DNA of 64,000 nt from Pyrocephalus nanus (taxonomy: Eukaryota > Chordata > Aves > Passeriformes > Tyrannidae): positions 26,270,977 through 26,334,976 of the forward strand of contig CM076259.1 in assembly GCA_038380795.1 (NCBI GenBank), read 5' to 3'. Of the stretch, positions 50,601 to 64,000 are shown in pieces. Made by a program: the position numbers and the translations under genes. The notes beneath the pieces were generated by a model, which worked only from the letters and a program-made list of their open reading frames with translations, had not been told where the DNA came from and ran no database searches. Within the stretch, counting starts at the first letter, position 1. The number at the start of each line of letters is the position of its first letter.

Positions 50601-52831
50601 TATCACTTAACCAGATGGAAGAAGATGATCGGTTTTAGGTGAATTTATTTTCTTGCTTCATCAGCTTGACTACTCCTCTGAGTTTGTGTAACAGTAAATT
50701 TCAGTGTCACTGCTTACTCTCTTCAGAAATCATTTGTGTGACAGTGGTCTCATATGTGCATGGTGCCTGTGGACAGTTCTATTTTGCCATAGTTATGCTT
50801 GCTTACTGGAGTGGTTTGTGGTCGTTCATGGAAAAGAGAGGTGGTCTGGATGTCAGCTGTGATGCTGGTCTGAGTTCTGTGCCTTAAGCGTGAAGAGCAG
50901 TCCTGTTATGGTTGGGATGTCACGGTTGAGGAGGTATGGAAAGGTTATGGGAAAAGCCATTGACTTTACAGAGAGAAAACTGTACCTGTATTGGAATAAC
51001 TTACTATAGCTGGACAAAAGCTTTCGGGTGTGCAAGTTTTGTATAACAGCCTGAATTAACAGCTTTTTAGAAACTGAGCAGTGAAACTGCATCTTCCAAG
51101 AAGTTCAGTTAGTGAGGCAAATGTTTGTCATTGTTACACTGTATCATTACTCCATTTCCCACTATGGAAGTAATAACTTAAAAGCAGCTGTCCAGAAAAA
51201 AAATTGGAATGGTGTTTCTGGCTAAATGCAGATAACATTGGTAAGGATATCTAGCAAGGCAATTCTATTATGTGAATTTTCTGTAAATCCTTGAGATTTT
51301 GAGGGTTTTTTATCATGAGATAAATTTGCATCACCACAATATGTGGTTTAACAATGTTAAAATGTAATATGTTGGAGGGGTGCTGGCTGTTCTAAAGAAG
51401 CTGTAAATACTTCATTGCATACTTTAATTGAACATAAAATCTCCAAATGTGACTTCACTTGCTTTAAAATATAAAGATGAAGTTTTCCATTACAGGAAAA
51501 GTCAACCTCAATGAAATATCCTTTTACTAGAATCCAGTGCCAGTATATATGTTGTGATTCCAACCAGGTGTTTCATTATACCAAAGGTGCTATAAAAGAG
51601 TACTTCTCTCTGCTAGGAGCATTGGATCTTTCTCAAAGACTTTAATGGAAACTTACTCCTGGTTCAGCTCTTCAAAATAGCTGCCAAATACCTTGTATAA
51701 TAAACTGACGGTTCCACAATATCCTAACTTTAAAGATGATCTGAAAGTTAAATGAAATGATGAAATACTTATTCTAAACTTGTGCTTAGTATTTTATCTG
51801 ATACACTTGGGGAAAGGGAGTTGGGCAGTGGTGACACCTGAAGGGGAGCCCCCATGTGTTTTAATGATCCCAAACTATTAGAATATTTCTGTATGCAAAA
51901 CTGAGCCTGACTTAAAAATCTAGCAACAGTTGTTTTGTGAAATTGCACACCTTATGTCTGTTGAGGTAAGATCTTCAGTTGTACTGAACTTTCCTAAGGT
52001 TTGTTGCTGTAGTTGCTTACAGCTTTGTGTTCTTCTCATTTGAATGTTTCTCATCTTAAAGGTTAGAACTATAAAAAGTATTTCAAGTTACAGTGCCCAA
52101 TACACCTGAAAGGAGAGTGATTTTACTTAATAAAAGCAAGGGTGGATTTTAGTTTGGCAGTAATGTTAGATTAATGAAAATTGCTCATGTGGAGGAAATG
52201 ACTGAGCATTACACTGAGCAGATGGCTGCAGAACTTTTCAGCCCTAGCAGCTAGATGACAGGATCAGGATAAGAAAAGAAGGTCACTGCAGAACACAGGA
52301 ATGAATATTGTATTAGTATTCTGTATTATGATTTGGATTTCAGTTGCATTAGATCTTTCTTTTGTGTAGAAGTCTATCCAGCCAAAGAAAAGGCAGGCTG
52401 TAGCAGGCTGAAAAACTGTAGCAGACTGAAAGGCATGTCAGATTTTTCACCATAGTAAAATTGGGAAGCAGTATAGCAAGTGAGAACTAAGGGGATGGTC
52501 ATCTGTTTCCTCCTTTGGAGAAGCCTTTTGGGTTGAGAGGAAAGAACTGGTGTAGAAAACCCTATTATGGAAAACAGTAGTTTATAACCAGTCACCTGAT
52601 GAAGATTTTTTTTTCCACATGAACAATGTGGTTTTCTCTAGTAACGAGAGTATTTGATTTTATTAAATCAGGGTCTTTAGCAATTCTAGATATAACATGA
52701 CAGCTGTGTTTGATGTCCAAAGGCCAGTTGCCTACTGAGCTTAACAGATCTTTAGTGGGTCAGAGCAGTTATGCAATGAATGCCTTGCCAGCCTTTCTAT
52801 CTAGTTTTATTCATGCTGTTTTATTCATGTT

Positions 52832-52861
52832 TTTAAACATGACTTCTTGGTCATGTTTAAA
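52832..52861. repeat. Perfect inverted repeat, 12-bp arms, 6-nt loop
   Basis: TTTAAACATGAC at 52832-52843 and its exact reverse complement at 52850-52861 are separated by TTCTTG. It could fold as a hairpin in the ATP6V1A pre-mRNA. Flanks do not extend the stem enough for a typical pre-miRNA. Confidence 0.7.
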
Positions 52862-53041
52862 CACAAGTTTGTTCTGGTCCTGTTTTGGGCTAACTGAATC
52901 TTCTGGGCCCAGCTAACTGGACTTCTGAATAAAAGCTTGGGTACTTGAGTAACAGCTTGTGATGGTGGTGTCTTGCATGAACAGAGTTCACACTTCACCT
53001 TTGCTTTAGGAATATATGCTTTTGTTGTATATATCTATCGA

Positions 53042-53060
53042 ATATATATATATATATATT
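53042..53060. repeat. (TA)n microsatellite
   Basis: About nine TA units in ATP6V1A intron 1. Confidence 0.9.
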
Positions 53061-53829
53061 ATATGTTTAGCTTGTGTGCAAGGCATGATGTTTGTTTGAA
53101 GTGTCAGGCTGGTATGTATTGGCATACCCACAGGTAAGTCCCCACCTGTTTTGAGGAAGGAGACAGTAGGGGCTTGTGATGGACTTCATGAATTCCCTGT
53201 CGCAGGGTCTCACTTTGTAGCCATTGTGTGCTGCGATGACAGTGGCACTGTGACTCTCTTCCCTGTCTTTATTGTTCAATACACCTGGATTTATGTGCTG
53301 AGTAGAGCAAGCCTCGTGTGAGAGGAAAGGGGCCTTATAGTACCCAAGAAACAAATTGCATGAAGGACGAATTGTCTTGTAGGGTTGCAGATGGGTCCAC
53401 AATATGTAGCTGAGCATCACTTAAGCATATTCGTGATCTACCCAGTGCAGAGGGGGTGTCAAAGAGCCTTGTGGCAACTGGAATAATTAAATGGATGAAT
53501 GTCCATATTGTTGAGTTTAAGAAATAATACTTCTAGCTCAGCTTATTGCAAGAAGGTTGGTGCAATTAGCTTCACGATGTCTGTGTCATGAGAAGACTGA
53601 GCCACGTTGTAGTGTTGAGCACAGGAAGTGGCTCCTGCCTGGTTCTATAAGAGTGCAGATGACACAGTTGTGAGGTGTTTGATGTAGCAGAGGACTGTGC
53701 TGCTGTACAGAGGGACCCTGACAGACTGGAAAAATAGACTGATGGGAATCCCATGAAGTTTGACAAAGGAAAATACCAAGTCCCGCACCTGGGGCAGAAT
53801 AACCACAAACACTGCTACAGGCTGGGGAT

Positions 53830-53855
53830 TGACTGACTGACTGACTGACTGACTG
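53830..53855. repeat. (TGAC)n microsatellite inside the CR1 copy
   Basis: Six TGAC units, perfect, within the degenerate CR1 reverse-transcriptase region. Confidence 0.92.
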
Positions 53856-53976
53856 CAAAGTGGTTTTGTTGAAAAGGACTAGAGGTCCCCAAGTTGAGCA
53901 TCAGCTGCCAGTGTGTCCTCATGGCAAAGGCAGCCAGCACTATCCCGGGCTGCCTTTGGGAGAATCCTGCCAAGCA

Positions 53977-54028
53977 GGTTCAGGGAGATGGGTTTTCCCC
54001 TCGGTTCAGGGAGATGGGTTTTCCCCTC
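53977..54028. repeat. 26-bp perfect tandem duplication
   Basis: The unit beginning GGTTCAGGGAGATGGG and ending TTTTCCCCTC occurs twice in succession (53977-54002 and 54003-54028), followed by a third partial GGTT. The copies are identical, so the duplication is much younger than the CR1 copy that holds it. Confidence 0.92.
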
Positions 54029-57000
54029 GGTTAAGCTCGGTGGAAACCACATCTGAAGCGCTGTGTATGTTTCTGGGTTCTCCAGTTGAAGACATGGCTT
54101 AACGGTGTGGGTCCAGAAGAGGACCACAAGACTGTTAAGCATTTGGAGATAGCAGAAGAGGATGAGAGAGCTGGGATTATGTGACCTTGGGAAGAGAAGG
54201 CTCTGAGGATCTTAGTGTAAAGTATGTAAGTAAACACCTAATGGGAGGGAACATAGAGGATAGAGCCAGACTCTTCTCAGTGGTATCTGCTGAAGTAACA
54301 AAAAGCAATGGGCACAAACTGAAATACAGGGAATTCCCTTTAAATGTAAGAAAATACTTTTTACTATAAGGGTGTCTGAACAGTGGGACGGGTTGCCCAG
54401 AGAGTTGTGGTGTCTTCATCCTTGGAGGTGATCAGAACCCCTCTGGATATGGCCCTGAGCAGCCTATATTAGCTTGCTTTGAGCAGGGTGTTGGAAGTAG
54501 ACAACTGCCAGAGGTGCCTTCCAACCTCAGCAGTTTTGTTGTTTGGTGACTGAGAAATCTGGAGTAATTTTCCCTGTTGTTTTACAGTAAAATTATAACC
54601 TTGCTTAGTGTGAAGGAACAGATTTCCTGAGAATACTGTTTGGCTTCCTTTCCCAGTGACCTGTGTTACTGTTCTGGGCATGCTGTTTTTTTCTGGGACA
54701 ATATCCCAAATTCTAGATACGGAAGTGCTGTTGAACTTCTGCATTTGTCTAGTAACTTAGGTGCTGAATTTTTTTTTTTAATACTTCCTCTTAAAAATAT
54801 CATCTGTTGGAAGGGGAAGTATAAACCATCCAAATTACAGAAAATCTATGGTAGTGATTATTGTATTATTTATGAGGCCCTTGCAGCAGATATTCATGCA
54901 GCTGGGCACTGGGATTTATGCACTGTGCCAGAGTCTGCTCAGGTGAACACAGTAGATGTTGGCAGTCCTGATTCTGGAGCATGACTCAAGTGTGACACTA
55001 AGCTGATTGTCCAGTGTGGGTTGTAATCTTTACTATCCTGTAATGTCCAGGCTTTTACTAAGAAAAGGAGGAGGCAGAATTTTCTTTGGGAAACTTTATT
55101 TGGCTACGTTTTACTGTGTATGCCTATAAAGCTTGCCTGGAAATTGAATGCAAGGGCTTATATTCTGACTCCCATATTTCTACCCTAGGAAGTCAGCACA
55201 CATTAGTTTGTTTCAGATATAGTAAAATCTATCACCTTAGTTCCAAATTACTCCAGCAGAATGAGTCTTAGCACTGGTGACTTATTAACGGACCTCTGCT
55301 GCTTCTGAATTACTGATATTGTGCTGTTTACTACAGTTTTGGTTAGTGTATTTGAGCATTTGTGCCAATTTGAAGTGTTGCTAATCCCAGAACTTGTGAA
55401 GATATATAGTCTTGAGAAGTTGTGAAGACTGCAGGGAACTCTTCAACTCAGGCAGCTTCTTGGGGAGAGATCGTGTAGCCACTCATGTTCTGTACAGCAC
55501 ACGGGGCAATGTCAGTGCCTGTCGATCTCTGAAAGCAGATTCCAGCAGCTGTCACTTGGGGTGGCACATCACTCTGCTGAGGTGCTGGATGCTGTGCAGT
55601 TGCATCATTGCTGCTGCTGGCTAGAGGAAGGGCTTCTTAGCATAAGCCCCACAAGACTCTTGGAGACAATCAATACTGTTCTACGTACTCAGGCAATTAG
55701 TATTACTGTGTCTTCAGCGCCTCCCCGTGCAGTCTGTTGTTAACCAGTTACTCTGTTAAGCTCTTTCAGAGCAGGGCACACACTGACATGGCTCTATTAC
55801 ACTGAGGGGCTGGCAAGTAAACAGATTCCAGCAGAAAGCATGCGTCTCGCTTTCAAGGATCTTTATGTAGTAGCACGCACCACTTGGGACATCGGGATTA
55901 TTGGCTTTGTAGGAGGCCCTTAATGCAAACGCTGAATCCTTTTAATTTCTTCTGCTCGGTCCCGTGCAGTAAGGAGGGCACAGATGGGAGTTCAGCTGGG
56001 CTCTAGGTGGCTTGATTTGCTATTGCGGCATTCCTCGGTGCTGGTGGGAGAGAGAGGGAGAGACTGATGACTCATCAAGTCAGGTGGTTATGCCTCTGCT
56101 GTGTGGCAGAAATTTCTTTCCCCTCTGCAGCAGGCTTTCTCATCCTTCTGTGTAGGGGCACTAGAAGGACAAATATTTTGTAAGTGGTGATGCTTAACTG
56201 CTGAATTCCTGCTTTTGAATTGGGCCTGTGGATTTTTACTACTCCCTGTTTCTGCAAAATAAGGTAAGAATCGGTGTTTATGTGATAAAATTGTCATGGA
56301 TTTTCTTCCTTGCTGCAAAAAGGCTCCTTCTGAAAATCTCACCCGACTCTTAATTTTGAAGAGATCTTTATGGTAAGGCAGTTCATTGTGTAGATTTTGG
56401 GTCTGGTGAAATGCTTGAATCAAAACCAAGGAACGGTGGTAGAAAATAGGTTTTCCAGTATTGAGAGCAGAGTAGTTACATTTTTGGGGTTACTGTATAG
56501 CCAGATTGCTGTGCTGGGGAGAAACCAATGTATAAAGCTCAGGTTATAGGCACTTTATTATTTAATTTTGACTATAAAATTAGTGTAATAGATCACCTTT
56601 AAGTCAGAGGAGGTTCTGCTGCAAGTAGTATTTTGATTTCTGACGCTGTTAATCAGAATATGACTGCTAGAGCTTCAGAGCTCTATGTTTAAAATAATAG
56701 GTGAACTGTTTTAGACAGGAAAGATTCCTGGATGTAAGTTGTAAAGGATACAAGATGCATCTTTGCTCAGAAGGGAATTAAAATTAAGCTAATACCCTGT
56801 GTACACGTGCAAGTGGACTTTTGTAGGAGGGAATTGCATATAGTGCCTAATATACAGTGGCAAGAGGCCTCTGAAAGGCTGTAGGAGCTCAGTAGATTTC
56901 TAAAATGGCCAGCTACCGTTTTCTTCTGGGTTAAGTACATACTGCCTCCATACACATGATGTGTTTAGCAAATCCTGACATGCTTTAGAGAATTTCATTT

Positions 57001-59752
57001 TCTCTGAGTACTGGCAATGAAAACATTTAACGCTCTAGGTACTAAAGGCAACGTTTTTGCCCTCAAGGACTTCTCCATGTAAAATGAAAATCTGTAGTGC
57101 TAATACACAAGCATAGGAGAATGATGCAGAGATAAATAACAGCTCTTTTTTTTTTCTTCATTTATTTCTTCAGTGTTAAAAGTTGTGTTAAAAGCCCTTT
57201 ATAAAAAGAGGTCAGCTTGACTGGGTGAGCACTGGCTTTGAGTAGACTATACTTTGGAGGTACAGAGGAGGTGAAACAAAAGTGAGGAAGAAAGCACATC
57301 TTTTACACTTGGAATAATTAATAGGTATGTATTTAAAAACAGTTGGTGCAGATGCTAGGCATCTCAACAAAGGGAAAGGGTTTATTGGTGTGTTGCTAGG
57401 TGGTCTAGTGGAGGAATCCCCTACCCTTTTACTTGGCTTCGCCAGAAATTTGGAAAGGTGACTGTAGGAAGGGAGAGGGAGCAGAGCAGCAACAAGAGCA
57501 GGAGAGGCAGGTGCTGGCTGTCAGGATGTTGCCACTTAACTGCAGAATGACTATCTGAGGTTTCTGCTTCCCTCCCTAAAAGATAAACAGTCTCTTCAAG
57601 AAGGCTTTGTTTAGGAAGAAGAGTTAATTTAAATTGAAACTGGCCAGTGTTCTTTCTGATTTTCCTTGCCTTTGTAATCTAACTCTTTCATATGGGACCC
57701 TGTCTAATTGCCAGGCAGCATCACTAATTCAGTTATGAGAATTTGGTTTAACTCTCTCTTGTTTGTGTTTCTATAAAAGATTTTGATCGTGGGACTCTAG
57801 AGATTGTTCTGTATGGTATGTTGAAGTAAATGTTTTAAGTAGATTTATAAGAACAACTGCTTTTTTCAGTATGAACAGTAATTGTGCTTGAGTTTTGCAA
57901 TGTTTTAGTTGTTCAAAGCAAAAAAGATGAGATAGTTATGTTAGTCTGATCAGAACCAGCTCTTAGCAGCTGCTCAGGAACTGCAGATTGCTTTGTGAGG
58001 ACCTCCCCTCTGCCATTTGTCAGAGGAGGCTCTTGAGAAAAAAGCAGTGAAATTAAAATTGTCTTCTGGGCCTAAACAACAGGCAGTGTGAAAAATAAAC
58101 TATGGTTATGGAGGGTAGAGGGATCTGAGGGGTACGTGACTTAGCCTTTGGTCTCAAGACCAATCTGCTCCAGACTGATGGTGACTGAGTCATCATCAAC
58201 TGTTGGAGTGGCTGCTGTGAAATGAATCAATGGCAGCCATGATACAGAAACCACTCCAGAGAGACATGGAGCCTGGAAGATGCTATTCCTTCAGGCTGAA
58301 TAAGAGATTAGAATCGTGGGAAATATTTTTCTTACAGAGCAGAGCCACTGGTTTAAAAGATTTAGATTGATAAAGAGGCTGAGGGGCAGAGGACTTGTAG
58401 TGTAGTATTAAAAAGCTGGAAAACAGATATAAGATATTTAGAGTAGCTGATGTCAGCTACTGCTCCTGAAGAACAGGCACAAAAGCGTCCTTTAATGGTG
58501 GTGCAAGGGGTAGCAATGTAGTTGTTGTCTTGCTTATTGAACATGAGGCTGTTTTTGCAGCCTGAATATGCCTTTTTATTTGCTGCCTTGCTGAAGATGT
58601 GTGTTAGATCAAGCTTCTCACAGAGACTGTGAGTGTCAACAAATGCCTCACACAGTTCCTGTCCCTGACCTGTGGGCCTGTGCTGGATGGGCCCTGTTGA
58701 TTAGCACAGAGAGCACTGGGTGCTGAGGCTGCCAGAGCACACTTTTCACCAGGGCTGTGTCCTAAGTGTATCAATCCAGTAGAAATGGGTAGAGAGTGAC
58801 CTGACAGTTCTCTAACACTAATCAGTTTCCAAGGTAACACAGCATGGTAAGGGCTCACAAAGCAAAACCATTAAATATACTCATATGTGCACCAGAAGCA
58901 GGACAGTCCAACTGTCCATCAGAAGACAAACACGGATGGAGGAAGACTGTATGTGAAACAGTGTTTTCCCATGACAGTTGTTTAGATTCTCCAAACAGGT
59001 ACTGGCAAAAGATGACAGCCTGTTGTTTAACTGTTGCAAGTTAGGGGTTTTAGTCAAGCACAGTTCTTCTGTAATGCTCCACGGGTTTCACTGGGAGCAA
59101 AGACTGCATAATATGTAGCTGTGAGGCACGTAGAAAGGGCTCGCCTGTTCGTGTCCTGGGGTTTGTGAAAGTGTTTCTTCCTCTGAACATTTTTTGAAAT
59201 GTTTCTTCCTCTGAACACTCTGATTCAGCAGCTGAAGATAGCAAAAATAGAATTTTCAGAATTAATATTTGTAGTATGGCTTTTTAGAGACTGGTTGCAG
59301 TAAAGCAGACCCAGAACATTCTTTTGCTCACTCAGAATTTTGGAAAACTCTGTGTTTTGAAGGAGAGTAGATGAGATGTGGAAGACAAAAGAGATTTTCC
59401 ATTGTTTAAATTGCCTATTACCAAGCTTAGAAACAGTGGGCAGTGTTGGGGCATTTTTGGAGTGCAGCTCTTTCACTCAACAGCAGTTTTTGGAGCATAT
59501 TATGGAGTGATGTTTTACTCCCGTGTTTCTGCAGTAAGGAATCTTAGTTCTTTTGTTTGTTTAAATTAGTTACTTTTTAACTTTTTACAGCATTAAAATC
59601 AGTGTGGTTAAGGTGCTTCAGGCTTTGAGTTCAGAATTCTTTCAAACTGGAAACAAGGAGAATGCAGAGGGGAGGAAGAGGAGGAACATATTACATACGT
59701 GTTCTTCAGGACTGACTCTCATTTTTTCCTTCTGTACAGCTGAACAGGCAAA

Positions 59753-59834
59753 ATGGACTTCTCCAAGCTCCCCAAAATCCGTGATGAGGACAGAGAGGCT
59801 TTTGTTGGCTATGTTCATGGAGTCTCAGGACCTG
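59753..59834 (+). CDS. ATP6V1A: ATP6V1A coding exon (exon 2): start codon and residues 1-27
   Basis: The acceptor is probably TTCTGTACAG (first exon base 59740), giving 13 nt of 5'UTR before ATG at 59753-59755 in the context GGCAAAATGG. A second AG eight bases downstream is possible and would not alter the protein. It encodes [20 protein letters not shown] then VHGVSGP, plus the first base of Val28, and ends at G|GTGGGTAT. The start is fixed by family identity. DREAFVGY differs from the human residues I recall in this loop; the flanking residues match. Confidence 0.95.
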
Positions 59835-62688
<2,854 letters not shown>

Positions 62689-62903
62689 CTGGTGTCTCTG
62701 TAGGAGATCCTGTACTCCGTACCGGGAAGCCCTTATCAGTGGAACTAGGGCCTGGCATTATGGGAGCTATTTTTGATGGTATACAGAGACCTCTCTCGGA
62801 CATCAGCACTCTGACCAAAAGTATCTATATCCCTAGAGGTGTCAACGTGTCAGCTTTGAGCCGAGATGTCAAATGGGACTTCACACCTTCCAAAAGTCTG
62901 CGG
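62689..62903 (+). CDS. ATP6V1A: ATP6V1A coding exon (exon 4): residues 71-142
   Basis: A 215-nt exon with acceptor AAATCTTCAG and donor CTGCGG|GTAAGTT. It completes Ser71 and encodes [20 protein letters not shown], then the [10 protein letters not shown] and QRPLSDIS motifs conserved in all V- and A-type catalytic subunits, ending [12 protein letters not shown] competing AG lies 11 nt upstream (TTTCCTCAG, 62676-62677) but would break the frame. No stops or frameshifts. Confidence 0.97.
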
Positions 62904-63612
62904 GTAAGTTCTGCTGAGCCTGTCTTCCCCTCTTGCTCCTCTACCCCCAGGGCTTAGGGCTGGAGCGGTGTGCTAAGGCTGTGACTGCTGGGAGCTGTGG
63001 TTAATGCTTGCAAAAAGGGGTGCTAGGAGGTGGTATGAAGTATGAGACTGGATGCGGATCACCAGAACTTACTTGATGTGACTTACCGTGTGTTGCTGCT
63101 GCGTATGAGAAATTTACAAAGTTTTAATGTATTTCCCAAGCTGTAAAGAAGCTCATGGAATTGCAGGAAGCGTTAGCAGGAGCAGGTGTTACCTGAGCAA
63201 AAAGAATGACTGCAGCACACATTTTGCAAATGGTGAAGATAGCCTTAGAGCTGGAAAATATCATGGCCTTAGCCCTTGGTGGCATCTTTTTTTTCAACCC
63301 TGCAGGTTAGCATATGCTATCCTTTCTCTACTTAGGACATTAAATTTAGAGGCAAAAAAGAAAGGAGGAAAATTCCTTGCATCTGTCAGTAATTGCTACT
63401 GCCTGAGTCTTGAAAGGTGCTTGAGCACCAATAGTGTTGCTAGCAATGTGCTGTTAGAGTAATGAGTTATGTAAATGGGCTGCTGTGCTGTTATAAAGCA
63501 TTTATAAAGGGAGTAATCACAGTGCTAGACTTAATAACTATAGTATGTTTTATGCTTCTTTGTCAAGATTCTTTTTTAAAACTTATGACTAAGAGACCTG
63601 TTCTGATTTTAG
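62904..63612 (+). other. ATP6V1A: ATP6V1A intron 4
   Basis: About 0.7 kb. Nothing besides intron sequence; the 111-codon open frame at 63127-63462 is not recognised and has no splice context. Confidence 0.8.

Positions 63613-64000
<388 letters not shown>

Larger units (their letters stand above)
53590..54550 (+). mobile_element. Degenerate CR1 LINE fragment (plus orientation)
   Basis: On the plus strand, translated scraps such as RDPDRLEK and KFDKGKYQVPHLGQNN match the CR1 reverse-transcriptase C-terminal region, in the same order as in the 15.4-16.35 kb copy but with stops and frame breaks. Further right, CAGACTCTTCTCAGTGG, then GAACAGTGGGACGGGTTGCC, then GGTGCCTTCCAACCTCAGCA are the usual CR1 3' end text, with decayed terminal octamers near 54550. 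The left border is uncertain because similarity fades before 53640. A GACT microsatellite and a 26-bp tandem duplication lie inside. Confidence 0.82.
47627..59739 (+). other. ATP6V1A: ATP6V1A intron 1 (about 12.1 kb)
   Basis: Runs from the 5'UTR exon to the start-codon exon. The first 300 bp are still CpG-rich. It holds a TA microsatellite (53042-53060), a degenerate CR1 copy (53590-54550) with a nested GACT microsatellite and a 26-bp duplication, and a 12-bp-stem inverted repeat at 52832-52861. The remainder is AT-rich with short meaningless open frames. No further exon or RNA gene is recognised. Confidence 0.8.

Noticed and set aside
53067..53420. 117-codon minus-strand open frame, considered as an endogenous retrovirus piece
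   Set aside because: No LTR ends, primer-binding site or recognisable gag/pol motif nearby; a single AATAAA within it is not enough. Left as unassigned intron.

Overview
The window is vertebrate nuclear DNA, almost certainly from a bird and probably a songbird. Genes are split into short GT-AG exons, introns are AT-rich, two GC-rich CpG-island promoters stand out, and the interspersed repeats are CR1 LINE fragments of the avian type. One short repeat joins a tRNA-Ile-like body to a CR1-like tail. That matches the SINE family described from passerines (TguSINE1-like), which is why I lean to a songbird.

Three protein-coding genes are present, in an order and orientation that I recall for human 3q13 (USF3, NAA50, ATP6V1A). 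(1) The 5' part of USF3, a bHLH transcription factor, lies on the minus strand. Its CpG-island promoter is at about 20.1-21.5 kb, a probable 5'UTR exon is at 8205-8277, the start codon is at 6189-6191, and coding exons lie at 6145-6191, 4223-4251, 1842-1924 and 364-460. The rest of the gene runs off the left edge. (2) The whole of NAA50, an N-terminal acetyltransferase, lies on the minus strand. It has five coding exons between 47027 and 28999, encoding 170 residues, and a 3'UTR of roughly 3.8 kb that ends near 25.2 kb. (3) The 5' part of ATP6V1A, catalytic subunit A of the V-ATPase, lies on the plus strand. Non-coding exon 1 ends at 47626 and coding exons are at 59753-59834, 61492-61620, 62689-62903 and 63613-63750. 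These encode residues 1-188, and the rest runs off the right edge.

Layout: 1-20.6 kb is USF3 exons and introns with CR1 copies at 13.35 and 15.4-16.35 kb. 20.1-21.5 kb is the USF3 CpG island, with seven CCAAT/ATTGG motifs. 21.5-25.2 kb is intergenic with one CR1 copy. 25.2-47.2 kb is NAA50, including a 13.7 kb first intron. 46.5-47.9 kb is a CpG island that serves NAA50 (leftward) and ATP6V1A (rightward) as a bidirectional promoter. 47.6-64 kb is ATP6V1A, including a 12 kb first intron that carries a degenerate CR1 copy.

The three genes do not form a pathway: USF3 is nuclear, NAA50 is cytosolic and ribosome-associated, and ATP6V1A is part of the membrane proton pump. NAA50 and ATP6V1A share a promoter region, so co-expression is plausible. 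I found no credible new multi-gene system, CRISPR array or operon. The best leads are an ATP6V1A exon with a weak donor that reads in frame into its intron for 117 codons, the CCAAT-box cluster at USF3, the tRNA/CR1 SINE, and a possible alternative terminal exon of USF3. All gene identities rest on recognising translated exons by eye; no alignment was run.
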